The notes beneath the pieces are model-generated. The model was given only the letters and a program-made list of their open reading frames with translations. It had not been told where the DNA came from and did not search any database. A DNA stretch of 46,732 nt from Branchiostoma floridae (lineage: Eukaryota > Chordata > Leptocardii > Amphioxiformes > Branchiostomatidae): the NCBI RefSeq assembly GCF_000003815.2, contig NC_049981.1:11381317-11428048 (forward strand), in the 5' to 3' direction. Every line of letters starts with the position of its first letter. Position 1 is the stretch's first letter. A program made the position numbers and the translations under genes. Below, piece by piece: positions 34,473-45,095 of the stretch.

Positions 34473-37061
34473 CTACTGCTGGTCCTTACAACAGGCCGGA
34501 GTAGGCGCTGGTGCCACTAGACGAAACACCAGATCACCCAGGTCGGTGGGCAGCAAGGACAACGGTACAGACATGATGGCGTCCCTACCCACCACGTAAC
34601 GGCTCCGGGCGTGGGTAGCACACAGCGCATGCTCCATCGCATCCACAACAGCGACTGGATCTGGCATGAAACGATCTGCAGTGATTTTGTCTTTTGCTGT
34701 AAAAAAAAAACAAAACAAATTCGGATGTGTTTATGTATTACTTGTTAAGTTTGAAACATAAGATTATCAACGACACCTTAAACAGGGATGTTTGGGCACA
34801 CATGAATTATAGCATTGTCAATAAAAAATGAAAGGTCCACTGAAGGGAAACAATTTCGGTACCCGTTTATATGTAGGGGATGGTGCATCGGCTCCTTATG
34901 TTTGTAATGATTGTAGGCAACCTCTATATCACGAGGCATCAGCTCATACTCGACCGGGACGACAGCAGGTATCGACTTCCAGGACACCTTTGACCTACTC
35001 TTGGCGTCACACATCCCGATCAAGACAGTTGGTCAAATGGGATGGATCCATTCGTGTTGGATAGCAGCAAAACAACAACAACAAAAAGTACAATACAGCA
35101 TAATCATGCAGTGGTGTTTGGTTAACTGACCAGCTTGTATGAACTCCTCTCCGTACTCGGCCTTAGTCTCCGGACTCTGCCGCTGCCAGATCTGGTCCAG
35201 ACGACGCAGGGCTGCCTCAGGGTCGGTCATTCCGGTCCGGAAAAACCCGGGTTCAACGATGTGAACTTTGACTCCAAAAACTCGCATGGCTCGCCTGGAC
35301 ACAAAAAAAGTTTAAGATAGAATCAAACATTGGTTGTACTCAAACAGGATTTTCTCAATCGGTAACATACATTTCCTTACCAGAGGAAACAAAAATTGAT
35401 CTTCAATTTCCTTTAAACTCTGATTGTGTTAAACAGCGTTCTATCTTTCGATATTATGTATTACGTTACTGTCACAACATGGATTTAGATTACAGGCTAA
35501 CTAAGGTTTAGTAAATGTATGTAAATCTGTTTTTTACCTCAGACAGTCAGAAAATGCCTCCACGCCATATTTGGACACGGTGTAAGGCACGGCATGCGTC
35601 ATGGCCACTCTCCCAGCAGCACTTGCGACGTTGACGACCCGACCACGTGACTTCTTGAGGAGCGGGAGAAATGTCTTGGTGACGTCAATCATCCCCATCA
35701 AGTTCACGTTCAGGACGGCCTGGTGATGCAAAAGGTAGGAGGGGAAATGAGACCAAAGAACGACAAAGTATTTTTTCTGTCCTTTACGATATTACGAGAG
35801 CCGATTATTGTAAATAAAAGTTCCAACCTCTTTTAAATAAACAAACCTGATAATCTTCCTTAGTCACCCACGCAATAGTTCCTGCTCCAACAACGCCGGC
35901 AATGCCCGCATTGTTCACCAGCCCATGCAGACCTAGGAAGCATAACGTTAGAACGAAACCAGAAAAAAATTACGATTATGATAGCTCCCTTTCGACAAAA
36001 GACACATTAGACACTTCATGATATCAAACATTGACTTTGTTTTAGTTGCATCTGCTTCTATCAAAAGAAGACGAACGTACAACAACAACCACATCAATAG
36101 CACGCTCACGCAACCACACACGCAAGCGCACACGCACACGTATATAACGTTATATATACAGCTATTCATAAATACAGAGAGGGGTATCTGTTTGCTTTTC
36201 ACTTAAGTTTTCACCGGGTGTTTTTCCCCGTTTTTAAGAAAGCAAATTATTGGATATTGAACCGTATTGCTTTAGCGTCCGTACCTTTACTCCCCACAGC
36301 TTCCTTCACCACCCTGAACGCATCCTGTACGCTGTCTGAGCTGCTGACGTCCATCCGGATCGGCTGCAGCCGTTCGGAGCAGGACTGCCGTAACTCTGCC
36401 ACGCCGGCCTCGGTCAGACAGCCCGCGAACACCCGCAGGCCGAGCTGGTCCAGCCGCCTGGCCAGGAGGTTCCCGAAGCCGGTGTCACACCCCGTGATCA
36501 GGACGGTCTTGTCGGTTAGCTACAGGGACGAGAGGCACGTTTTGCCACAAACGTTTCGTAGTGTAGGACTATAGTGCATGTAGGTATAGTCTTACTTTTT
36601 CCTTTGTCGCCATTTTGCAGTGAGCTATATTTTGGAGGTTGTACACTCAGCATGCTGGTACATGAGCTCTATTTCATGTCCATTCGCCCTTACTACGTCA
36701 CAGACATCTGGAACAATGGTTTTCTAGTACGACAACGGGCCTTTATTCAAGGATAAACTACATTCCCTGCATCAACCACATTGAGACCAGATCGTTTTCC
36801 AAGATAGGGCAATTGACTTAACTCTCCTCTCTTGCACACATAACAGAGTATTTGTCTCGAGGGCAGAAAAGAATACATTAAGAGTCATGCCAAAACCCAA
36901 GTGGAGCCAAATAATAATGAACACCATATATACCGACGAAAAATGGTGTATTCCTTTGTTCAACTTACCTGTGATAGGCGGCCTCTCTCCAACCACCAAG
37001 TCACCACAAAATACGTCACCAGCAGGACAGCGGTGATCTCCAGTAACGCCAACACCTCCAT
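34473..37061 (-). CDS. SDR9C-type membrane dehydrogenase, copy C, intact, six coding exons
   Basis: Exons (minus strand): 36969-37061, 36285-36519, 35847-35932, 35538-35719, 35131-35294, 34473-34696; 984 bases, 327 aa, every junction GT-AG and in phase. N-terminal signal anchor ([20 protein letters not shown]); TGCDTGFG cofactor loop in exon 2; NNAG in exon 3, which is one codon longer than in copy A; NVNLMG Asn, Ser171, and YTVSK with Tyr184 and Lys188 in exon 4. The C-terminal exon differs most (VVGRDAIMSVPLSLL against VIGWDVRFMFVPISWL in copy A), and this region usually lies near the substrate pocket, so substrate use may differ. Same predicted role as copy A: NAD(P)-dependent oxidoreductase of retinoid, steroid or similar substrates, probably ER-membrane bound. 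A noncoding first exon ends at 37380, and its upstream region carries a foldback insertion. Confidence 0.9.
34969..35020 (-). promoter_or_regulatory. DR1-like nuclear-receptor site, intron 5 of copy C
   Basis: On the minus strand it reads GAGTAGGTCAAAGGTGTCC: AGGTCA-A-AGGTGT, close to a DR1 (AGGTCA-N-AGGTCA) as bound by HNF4, PPAR/RXR or COUP-type receptors. It lies in the block conserved in all four SDR copies. Confidence 0.45.
36090..36170 (+). repeat. CA/CG-rich and TA simple repeat, intron 2 of copy C
   Basis: ACACACGCAAGCGCACACGCACACG followed by TATATAACGTTATATATA. Confidence 0.7.
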
Positions 37062-37379
37062 GCTAATCCTGGGTAAAAGATACGGGATGGCAAAACATGG
37101 TATCCACCTGCCTAGAGTGGTTATCAATCTATACTTCGTTGAAGGTCAAACATAGTGCAAATAACTTTATAAAACTTATTTAGAAATATGTCAATGTGGC
37201 AAAGGGAACAAGTGAGAAACCATTGGCTGTACCGAAGTTTCGCAGCCATATTACCTGTTATCAGGATCTCTGTTGTCTACTACACTGTGATCTTGTCTAG
37301 CATTTGGAACCTGTGGTCTGGATCGCTATGTCCGCAATGCACCCTACGATACTTCTGTGAACATTACGCATATCCTTAC

Positions 37380-37680
37380 CGTTAAGTCGCTGAAGACGAG
37401 ACAATTCTGACGACACCGTCTCCCGCGAACCTGTACATGTGAAGAGTTGGCACTGCAAATATGACAGACAGCGACTGAGAGCTTATAATGATGTCTGGTG
37501 TACCGTTAAAGCTAATATTTCTTGACTTCAACGCAGGACAACTGTGACTGGAGTCCAGCCTTGTTCGCTTTGGTCCGGTCCCGAAGGTCGCTGTCTGCAG
37601 CACGGAAGCGATCTTCGGGAGCCAAGCGAACAAGGCTTAACTCTAGGCTAAACTGAGACGTGCTTATGACTCGGGTTACT
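37380..37680 (-). promoter_or_regulatory. Noncoding first exon and promoter region of SDR copy C
   Basis: Donor ACG/GTAAGG at 37380/37379 matches copies A and B. The conserved upstream block is recognisable at 37515-37548 (TTGACTTCAACGCAGGACAAC in plus orientation), but the TATA-like core has diverged. Immediately upstream a foldback element has been inserted (37557-37637). Confidence 0.45.
37557..37637. mobile_element. Foldback insertion in copy C promoter
   Basis: AGCCTTGTTCGCTT pairs with AAGCGAACAAGGCT, and an inner TCCCGAAGGTCGCT pairs with AGCGATCTTCGGGA (one mismatch). The 81-base palindrome sits where copies A and B have continuous promoter sequence. Confidence 0.7.
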
Positions 37681-37689
37681 CATTTAGTA

Positions 37690-39061
37690 AGATCACACCT
37701 TTCTATGGTTCATTCTCCAGTCCTTTGTGAATTCCTTACAGTTTATACCCATTGCCAAGGCATCATTGCTCAATTGACTTGAATACAGCAAAGGGGGAAG
37801 CGAACGTGCTGGTGTTAAAAATTTACCTTCGCCAAGAATGTTATGCTTCGGTAGCATTGGTATGTATTTGTGTGTATGCTTGTGGATGGACAGCATAACT
37901 CCCAAAGGCCAGGATGGTCGACTGTATACTGATAAGATATTTGGCATGTTGTTAGGTCTTGATGAGACTTTGAAATGATTAGATCTCGGCCTCTGGCGTC
38001 TTAGTGCAATACTGCAGCATAACTCACCGTTTTTATTTCGATCTCGAGTTCTCGACATTCTCGTACTTTTGACTGATTGATAGGTCGTGGTGCAGAAAGT
38101 ACGTGGTGTAAGTTTGGTCCCTCTAGCGTTTTTTTTCCACCGCAGGGGCCGGTTAAGTTTCAGATGTGAAGAGGAATAACTCAGTGAAGAGGCTGACGGA
38201 AGGTATGTAGATATTTGTGATGCTTGAAATAATTACTTGGTAATTATGCAAATCAGAATCTAATTTGAATAACGAATGAGAAAATCTGATATACCAGCTA
38301 CTTTCAATGATAGTACTATTTCAACGTGCTACGTACGTAACGGAGAAGGAGAAGAACGTTGGTAGATAAGAAATATGCAAAAGAAGAGTTAATTTGTATA
38401 TATAATGAATGAGAAATGCTACCATTTCACAGTGGTAAATGACGGGAATTTTGGCACCTAGCAGTCGAAGCTGAGCGTCGTTAAACATTAAGTACACAAA
38501 TGAGGACCTCATTTCCATAAATGATCAACCTTCTTGTTATTTCGGTGATCAACTAATACATTTGTTTGCAAATGAGGATCTTATTTTATTTACACAGATA
38601 ATGAGAAACACACATAATACATTTGGCTAAGGTATGGGGTCGTGGAACTCTGATATGGTATAAAACTGATACTGATTTGTTGAATACACGAATAAAAGAC
38701 TTGTTGGTTGTGATACCATGTGGTTTTATCACTTTGATTCCGCTATGTGCTTCACTGTCTTCAACTTTGAAAATGTATGTAAAATCAGCCCAATCAGTTT
38801 TGATACAAGATAACTTTACTGGAAATTGCAGTGTTGTCACTGAATCAAAGACCAATGTACATCGGAATTTGAAGTTATAGAAGGATGTTTGCCACTTTGC
38901 GTTTATTTGCGCTATTTTGCAAATGGCAGATATTATGCACATTTAAAAATAAATCGCAATTTCAAGCAGCAGTCAAGTGATCCGTGACGTTTTGTGAAAG
39001 AATATGAAACAGTTCAGGTGTTTCTGGTTCTAAATGTACTGTGGATAAGGTCTTACTTCTC
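37690..39061. other. Intergenic between copies C and D
   Basis: Open frames of up to 118 codons near 38586-38942 have no recognisable domain. No repeat or RNA gene was identified. Confidence 0.35.
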
Positions 39062-39473
39062 CTACTGCTTAACCTTAGTTTTACAACAGGCCGGTGTAGG
39101 CATCGGTGCCACCAGCCGAAGGGCCAGATCACCCAGGTCGGTGGGCAGCCAGGACATCGGCACAGCTATCAAACGGGCGTCCCAACCAATCACGTAACGG
39201 CTCCGGGGGTGGGTAGCACACAGCGCATGCTCCATCGCGTCCACAACAACAACAACTGGGTCTTGCATGAATTTATCTACAGCGGCCAAGCCGTTCTCTC
39301 CTGCAAAGAACAAATGAACAATCTCACTAATTCTCCATGGAAAGTGTCATTTCTCGTTAATAGGTTGACGTGAAGCGTTTAGCGCCTTATTGACTTTTAT
39401 ATCTTAGCCTTAGGATGGTATTGGTGCAAATGTTTCAGTGTGTACGTTCCAGACACGGGTCACATCATGATTG

Positions 39474-39595
39474 CTCAGCACACGTGACTTAACTTCATAT
39501 TGAACCAAACTTCATTAAACAGTGACGGGGGACGACACCAACTTCCAAAAGCCTCATTGCTCATTTCCCATCCCTATAAGGTCACGTGTGCTGAG
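39474..39595. mobile_element. Short inverted-repeat element in copy D intron 5
   Basis: CTCAGCACACGTGAC at 39474-39488 and its exact reverse complement at 39581-39595; a 122-base MITE-like unit. An E-box CACGTG is inside each arm. Confidence 0.5.
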
Positions 39596-40091
39596 TAAAA
39601 AGTACTCGGGTTATTCCACTTGAAGAAATCTACAGGTGTGATAGAATAATCAGTGAACCTACGTACTTCTGTTGGAATTCCTTACCTTAAACTATCCTAT
39701 TATCAGGTTCACGTACCAGCCAATACGAACCCTTCCCCGTACTCAGCCTTCGTCTCAGGACTCAGTCGTTTCCAGGTGTCTCCGAGACGACGTTTGATTG
39801 GTTCCCATGCGTTCATTTCGGTACGACAAAAACCAGGCTCGAGGATGTGAACTTTGACCCTAAAAGCATCTCATAGCCCGCCTAGACGCACAAAAAAGTT
39901 TGCAAAAGTATGAAGATTCTTACTTCTTAACATTTTAATAGTCATTTCCATGAAGGGAAAAACAGATCCTGTCGATTTGTAACGATACCTTTAAGTGTTT
40001 TCACAAAATGTATAGCTTTGATTATTATTACATCACATTACAACAAACATTGCACAAATTCGTGTACAAAATTCTAAAACAACTTCCCATT

Positions 40092-40179
40092 GTAACCATC
40101 CAACATGGCGGACAATATTTACGTCATAGTCACGTGATATGACTATGACGCGAATATTGTCCGCCATGTTGGTTGGTTA
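40092..40179. mobile_element. 88-bp foldback palindrome in copy D intron 4
   Basis: Arms of about 40 bases (CAACATGGCGGACAATATT on the left, inverted on the right), paired with about three mismatches and a tiny loop. Confidence 0.7.
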
Positions 40180-40847
40180 GACTCACTTGAGTGCAAATAC
40201 GCTTAAGGACAATTTTCTTTTCCTTTCCCTTATTTGTTGACATGTATTCTCAACATGAGTTATAATTGATATACAAAATGGCCGAGTGAAGAAATATGAA
40301 TATAATGTGAAAAACGTTTTTACCTCAGAGAATCCGAAAATGCCTCGACGCCAAATTTCGACACTGGATAAGGTCGGTAGTCGGCATAGCCACTCTTCCA
40401 GCAGCACTTGAGACGTTGACGACCCGACCACGTGGCTTCTTGAGCAGCGGGAGAAATGTCTTGGTGACGTCAATCATCCCCAGCAGGTTCACGTTCAGGA
40501 CGGTCTGGTGATACAAAAGGCCAAAACATGATGATGCAATATTACCAAATATTCAAATTCGAGATATACCCACTTTCTAACGCCGAAAATTTAAGTACCG
40601 ATAATTGTCTTTGTAAATGTAGAATTCTTCAAACCTGATAATCTTCCTTGGTCGCCCACTCCATGGTTCCTCCCGCAACACCGAGAATACCCGCATTGTT
40701 CACCAGCCCTCACAAACCTGGGAAGTACGCAAAACTATGAATACTGTACAAGTTATGTAGACCCACTACCTAAAGGTGTCCCACAATATGATAATCACCA
40801 GTCGACGTGATGTGACCAACGCACATTGGATCGCGGTACGGTGGGAG

Positions 40848-40893
40848 GTATCGACTTCCGACCACCTTTGACCTTCTCCTGTCGTCACACTTC
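40848..40893 (-). promoter_or_regulatory. DR1-like block, intron 2 of pseudogene D
   Basis: Minus strand AGGTCA-A-AGGTGG within the same TATCGACTTCCG block as in copies A-C, but located in intron 2 instead of intron 5. The different position suggests the block moved or was duplicated independently. Confidence 0.4.
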
Positions 40894-41683
40894 AAACCAA
40901 TGCGTGATTCCAGAGGAAGACCGCTGTACACGGCCTGAATTTCATTTACTTGTTTGAGTCGGATTAATATCTTGCTGAAAAACCCTACCTTTACTCCCCA
41001 CAGCTTCCTTCACCACCCTGAACGCATCCTGTACGCTGTCTGAGCTGCTGACGTCCATCCGGATCGGCTGCAGCCGTTCGGAGCAGGACTGCCGTAACTC
41101 TGCCACGCCGGCCTCGGTCAGGCAGCCCGCGAACACCCGCAGGCCGAGCTGGTCCAGTCGCTTAGCCAGGAGGTTCCCGAAGCCGGTGTCACACCCCGTG
41201 ATCAGGACGGTCTTGTCGGTTAGCTATAGGGACGAGAGATCAAAATTCATACTCGAAGCTATAGATGGATTTTCATGAAATTCGATACGTTGTAGGATCC
41301 TATAAAAACAAGATCATAAGATTTTGGGCCCCCTGGTGGCCTTTCCGTACTGCAACATAAATGGTTTTGAAAATCTCGTCTTTTGGAGAAGATAGTAGAT
41401 TACTGAATTAAGTTTGGGCCCCTAGCTGCTAAGGAATATAGGGGATGTTTTAGTTGCAGGCTTTGAAACGGAATAATTCAAGGAGAGATGAATCAATGTT
41501 CATGATTTTCCAGCCGGTAACTTTCACACACCATATATTTGAGTACGTCAAAAGATATTCCATTGTAGATTCTTTTCCACTAACCTGTGATAGGCATCCT
41601 CTCTCCAACCACCAAGTCACCGCCAAATACGTCACACACACGACAGCGGTGATCTCAAGTAACAGCACGACTGGTACCTCCAT

Positions 41684-42242
41684 GTTGTCTGGGAACGAGA
41701 GCAGGGGTAACAAAACATGGCACCCTTCTACAGTGTCTACAATCTTCATAACTTTCAGGGCCCAAGTCTTGTTCGTTTGTACCCTATTACGGGCTCTCAA
41801 AATCTGCTTGGTAAAAACAGACCGCAGCTTCAATGGGATTGTCAATCCCAGTTTGTTTGGGTCTATATAATAGTTCTGTTTTCTACATGCACATGTATGT
41901 ACGACCTTAAATTTATTGGACGTTATTGTTATGCAGAATACTCTAGATGGAAAGGTGTGGTGTCAGGTCAACTCGGCACCAGGACAGTTCGGCAAAGGTC
42001 AACATCAAGCAAAAGTTTAACAAAAATGGAATTAAGAACCCCCTTTTTGTATTTTTACCTTCTTGAAAACGGAGGGATTGTTGTCGGACTGTGTCTTTGT
42101 TTGTTAGCCTTGGACTTCGCCCGCAGTTACTGTACAGTGACAAGATGTGAGGCGGAAGGTATAAGTTCTTCTGTTTATTGTCTAGTGCCGTTTGTGAATG
42201 GCTACGGAGATCATGAAATAAACAAGCATCAGAACTCATTCA
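41684..42242. other. Intergenic between SDR copy D and the zinc-finger gene
   Basis: An intron-1-type AACATGGC segment shared with copies A-C lies at 41708-41730. No noncoding first exon or promoter of copy D can be recognised. It may contain the 3'UTR or a further exon of the zinc-finger gene. Confidence 0.35.
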
Positions 42243-45095
42243 TCATTTAAATGTCACAGGTTCTGAACATGGTATTACCGTTACCTCAGACAACAATTCC
42301 TCTTTCTCTTCTGCAGTTCTCGCAATATGTTCGGACAGTTGCTTCATATAGTCCATCGATGAAAACGTACTACGTGGACTCATCTTGGTACACGTATCTA
42401 AGTCCCTACTGTGCATTTGGTTGTCTACTGAAGTCATACTATCAAGTGGTGCTGGTATATTGCAACAACCCATTGCTACAGACCCGGTGCAATTAACTGC
42501 AGAGGAGTTAGACGCTGTACATGTACTTTCGGGGTTTAGAAGTCCTAGCATTTTTAATTTCTTTTTATGCTTTGCGCCATTGTTATGATCAGAGAGAGGT
42601 TTAGGACCCGACACTGAGAGTTTACAAATATCACAATAGAAGAAATGCTCTTCATGCGGTACTGTGTTCGTTAAGAGCTCTGCCGGTTCATGTTTAGGAG
42701 ACTCTTCTCTCTCTGCCGTTGTTGCTGTAGAATGACGGTCGCTAGGAGGCGCTCTTGGTGCATCAGAAGCCGGCCTACTGTTGAGGAAATGTTCTATTTT
42801 CCTGCGGGCGCTCGCCATCTCTTGACAGTTCTTAGCTATTTGCTCACTCATCGATACATTTAAACCCAGTCCGATAAAGGAATCATCAGATACCGTGCCA
42901 GAAACTAATGTGTTTTCTTTCTGTGACCTTTGATGTCCAAAGCGTTTGTCGTCCGTCGTCGTATCCCCTTCTAAATTGAAACCCTCTGCTGTGTTGTTAA
43001 GCATGGGAGACGTCTTCAAAGATGTTTTCTCGCAAGACTTTTCATTCTCGACTAACAGGCTTTGCACTGCCACTGGTATCGGTGACTGCTCGGATACAAC
43101 CGGCGAAACGGCCACGGACTGTAGACCGACTGTGCACGTGGGGGTACTGCCCATGGACGGCTTTAAGTGAGGGGTTTCGTTAGTCGTCGTTTGGCCTACA
43201 CACAACGTTGCAGAATCGTTTCTCCTCTCCACTTTATTTGTAGGTGCCATCTCGGTCTGAAAGTTACACGCCAATCTTGAAGTAGAGAGCATCTTTGTAC
43301 GAGGCTGAAGTTTTTGAACAGGTGATTCGGATGTAAGTTCAGACACAGATCGGCAGTGAACACGACATTCCTGAGAAGAAGCTGGCGTTTGCCAATACAC
43401 AACCGGTGATGACGTTACTGTTGATGAAGAGGATTGATCTTGTGATGTCCTTCTCTGTTCTGATTGGTCCATTTGACCTCTTGATGCTGAAACCCACTCT
43501 GATTGGTCTATCTGACCACCTGATGCCGACCTCCGTTTTGATTGGTCCATTGGATGTTCTAAAGCCGATCTCCGTTCCGATTGGTTTAGTCCTGTATCAG
43601 TTGAATGTTTTGATGCTAGACAACATTTTTCTTCCAATTTAGCTGAGAAGAGCAATATTGTGCCAGTAACGTATGTGTCTTGGGTCTCCTCGTGTCGCTT
43701 TTTTGTCTCTTCCTGTACATCAATACTCATTACCCCTGCCGTATCTTCCTCTTCAGATTCAATCGAATGTGCTGGATGGGTTTGCCTCGACAGTTGGTTG
43801 GTTGGCGATTCTTCGTTCCTCAGCAATTCTAGTTTCCGTTTGTGTACTCGGCCGGAGTAATGCTGCATCGCTGGCTGTGGGCCGGACAGGGAAACATTGC
43901 ACACGGAGCAGAAACTTGTCTCTGATAGAAAACTCTGTGAAGGAAAGGCATAGTTGCCATGTGCAGTCTGTTCAACTTGTTTTCTGCTTGATATGATGTT
44001 ATCTTGGCCATTTTTCTTCAGAACACTAGCAAGTTGGGACGAGCAACTTACTGCTTGCGACCTTTTCCTGTGCGTTCGGCCTGAGTAGTGCTGTTTTGCG
44101 GGAACCGGGCCCGAGAGAGGCATCGAACATGTTCTACAGAAGTAAGCATCTTCCTCGACGAATGACTGTGAGACTACAGAGCTGCTGGGTTCGAAATGGT
44201 CGGTGTCTCCAGTCGCAGATGTGTCAACGCCATGGGCACTTGGATTTCCCTTAGCATGTGCATCGAGGCTATGCAAGCTTGGACTTTCAACAGCATATGT
44301 GTTGACACCATGAGCTCGAGTACTTGGAGGTCCAATGGCATATGTGTCGACGCCATGAGCACTTGGACCCCCAACAGCATATGTGTCGACGCCATCAACA
44401 CTTGGAAAACCGATAACATTTGTGTCTACGCCATGGGTGCTCGGACCTCCAATAGCATAAGTGTTGACGCTATGGGCGTTTGGACCTCCAGTAGCATATG
44501 CGTCGACGTCATGGGCGCTTGGAGTTCCAAAACCATATATGTTGATGCCATCGACATTCAGACTTCCAATAGCACATGTGTCGGCGTCATAGAAATTTGG
44601 ACTTCCAACATTACATGTGTCGAAGTCATGGGCATATGAGGACTGTTGGTCATGTGTTGTTGGGACAGTCTTCTCTACAGGCGCCAAATGATCAGTTTCG
44701 GTACTAAATGCCGATTGGGCGACCATCATTCCCGTTCCAGTCAAGTTAGAAATTATTTCTTGCTTCTCCACCATCTTTTTGTGCCGCTTCCCTGCATAGT
44801 GCTGTGCGGCGGCTACGACACTAGAAAATGGTGCTTTGCACAATTCACAGAAAATTCTGGACACCCTGTGGGTATTCGCGATATGGTTTTCGGTGAGTTG
44901 AACCTCATGTTCTTCAGATTGTGATAAGATTTTGGATTTGACCCCATCTCTTGTTGTAGACCATGTTTCCGTCGAAGGAGACATCATACGCTGTTTTTCC
45001 AGATTCTTCATATGGCGCTTTCCTACGAAATGTTCTTTCGCTGCCTGGGCACCAGAAAAGGGCGCCCGGCACAGGGTGCAATACGTTTCAGTCAT
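42243..45095 (-). CDS. Large protein with five U1/JAZ-type C2H2 zinc fingers
   Basis: A single open frame of 950 codons; the ATG at 45095 has an in-frame TGA about ten codons upstream. Five fingers of the form C-x2-C-x12-H-x5-H lie at residues 6-28, 83-105, 320-342, 396-418 and 821-843, each with the (A/S)-x-x-HY-x-G-K/R-x-H signature of the matrin/U1/JAZ class (ZNF346, ZNF385, ZMAT families), which binds double-stranded or structured RNA. Residues 164-295 are ten tandem 13-residue units of the type GGPSAHGVDTYAI. The rest is Ser/Thr-rich, low complexity and probably disordered, with QMDQSE-like short repeats near 535-575. The C-terminal end has a short charged helix (MKQLSEHIARTAEEKEELLSE) directly before GAG/GTAACG, a good splice donor at 42285/42284; the last 14 codons may therefore be intron and the true protein may continue elsewhere. 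No clear orthologue can be named. Confidence 0.8.
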   Translation of the reverse strand: MTETYCTLCRAPFSGAQAAKEHFVGKRHMKNLEKQRMMSPSTETWSTTRDGVKSKILSQSEEHEVQLTENHIANTHRVSRIFCELCKAPFSSVVAAAQHYAGKRHKKMVEKQEIISNLTGTGMMVAQSAFSTETDHLAPVEKTVPTTHDQQSSYAHDFDTCNVGSPNFYDADTCAIGSLNVDGINIYGFGTPSAHDVDAYATGGPNAHSVNTYAIGGPSTHGVDTNVIGFPSVDGVDTYAVGGPSAHGVDTYAIGPPSTRAHGVNTYAVESPSLHSLDAHAKGNPSAHGVDTSATGDTDHFEPSSSVVSQSFVEEDAYFCRTCSMPLSGPVPAKQHYSGRTHRKRSQAVSCSSQLASVLKKNGQDNIISSRKQVEQTAHGNYAFPSQSFLSETSFCSVCNVSLSGPQPAMQHYSGRVHKRKLELLRNEESPTNQLSRQTHPAHSIESEEEDTAGVMSIDVQEETKKRHEETQDTYVTGTILLFSAKLEEKCCLASKHSTDTGLNQSERRSALEHPMDQSKRRSASGGQIDQSEWVSASRGQMDQSEQRRTSQDQSSSSTVTSSPVVYWQTPASSQECRVHCRSVSELTSESPVQKLQPRTKMLSTSRLACNFQTEMAPTNKVERRNDSATLCVGQTTTNETPHLKPSMGSTPTCTVGLQSVAVSPVVSEQSPIPVAVQSLLVENEKSCEKTSLKTSPMLNNTAEGFNLEGDTTTDDKRFGHQRSQKENTLVSGTVSDDSFIGLGLNVSMSEQIAKNCQEMASARRKIEHFLNSRPASDAPRAPPSDRHSTATTAEREESPKHEPAELLTNTVPHEEHFFYCDICKLSVSGPKPLSDHNNGAKHKKKLKMLGLLNPESTCTASNSSAVNCTGSVAMGCCNIPAPLDSMTSVDNQMHSRDLDTCTKMSPRSTFSSMDYMKQLSEHIARTAEEKEELLSEVTVIPCSEPVTFK
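44211..44606 (-). repeat. 39-bp coding minisatellite (ten 13-aa units)
   Basis: Ten in-frame units, nine of 39 bases and one of 45. Unit-to-unit identity is moderate; Gly-1, Pro-3, Val/Asp and Tyr/Ala positions are most constant. The length keeps frame throughout, as expected of a coding repeat under selection. Confidence 0.85.

Larger units (their letters stand above)
39062..41683 (-). pseudogene. SDR9C-type dehydrogenase, copy D, pseudogene
   Basis: All six exons are recognisable: 41585-41683, 40989-41223, 40635-40717, 40324-40504, 39717-39881, 39062-39300. Three lesions break it. In exon 3 the Trp codon after the GL pair is TGA. Exon 4 lacks one base just before the catalytic YxxxK region (181 instead of 182 bases), which leads to a stop at the exon end. 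Exon 5 has one extra base (165 instead of 164), giving TTTTAG where the others have TTTGGG. Splice sites are still canonical and exon 2 is intact and nearly identical to copy C. The noncoding first exon and promoter block seen in the other copies are not found upstream. Inactivation is therefore probably real and fairly recent, not a sequencing error. Confidence 0.9.

Noticed and set aside
38586-38942. 118-codon minus-strand frame between copies C and D
   Set aside because: No recognisable family, AT-rich, and no splice or promoter support.
44196-44639. 147-codon plus-strand frame rich in Cys/Met/Trp
   Set aside because: Antisense shadow of the 39-bp coding repeat of the zinc-finger gene.
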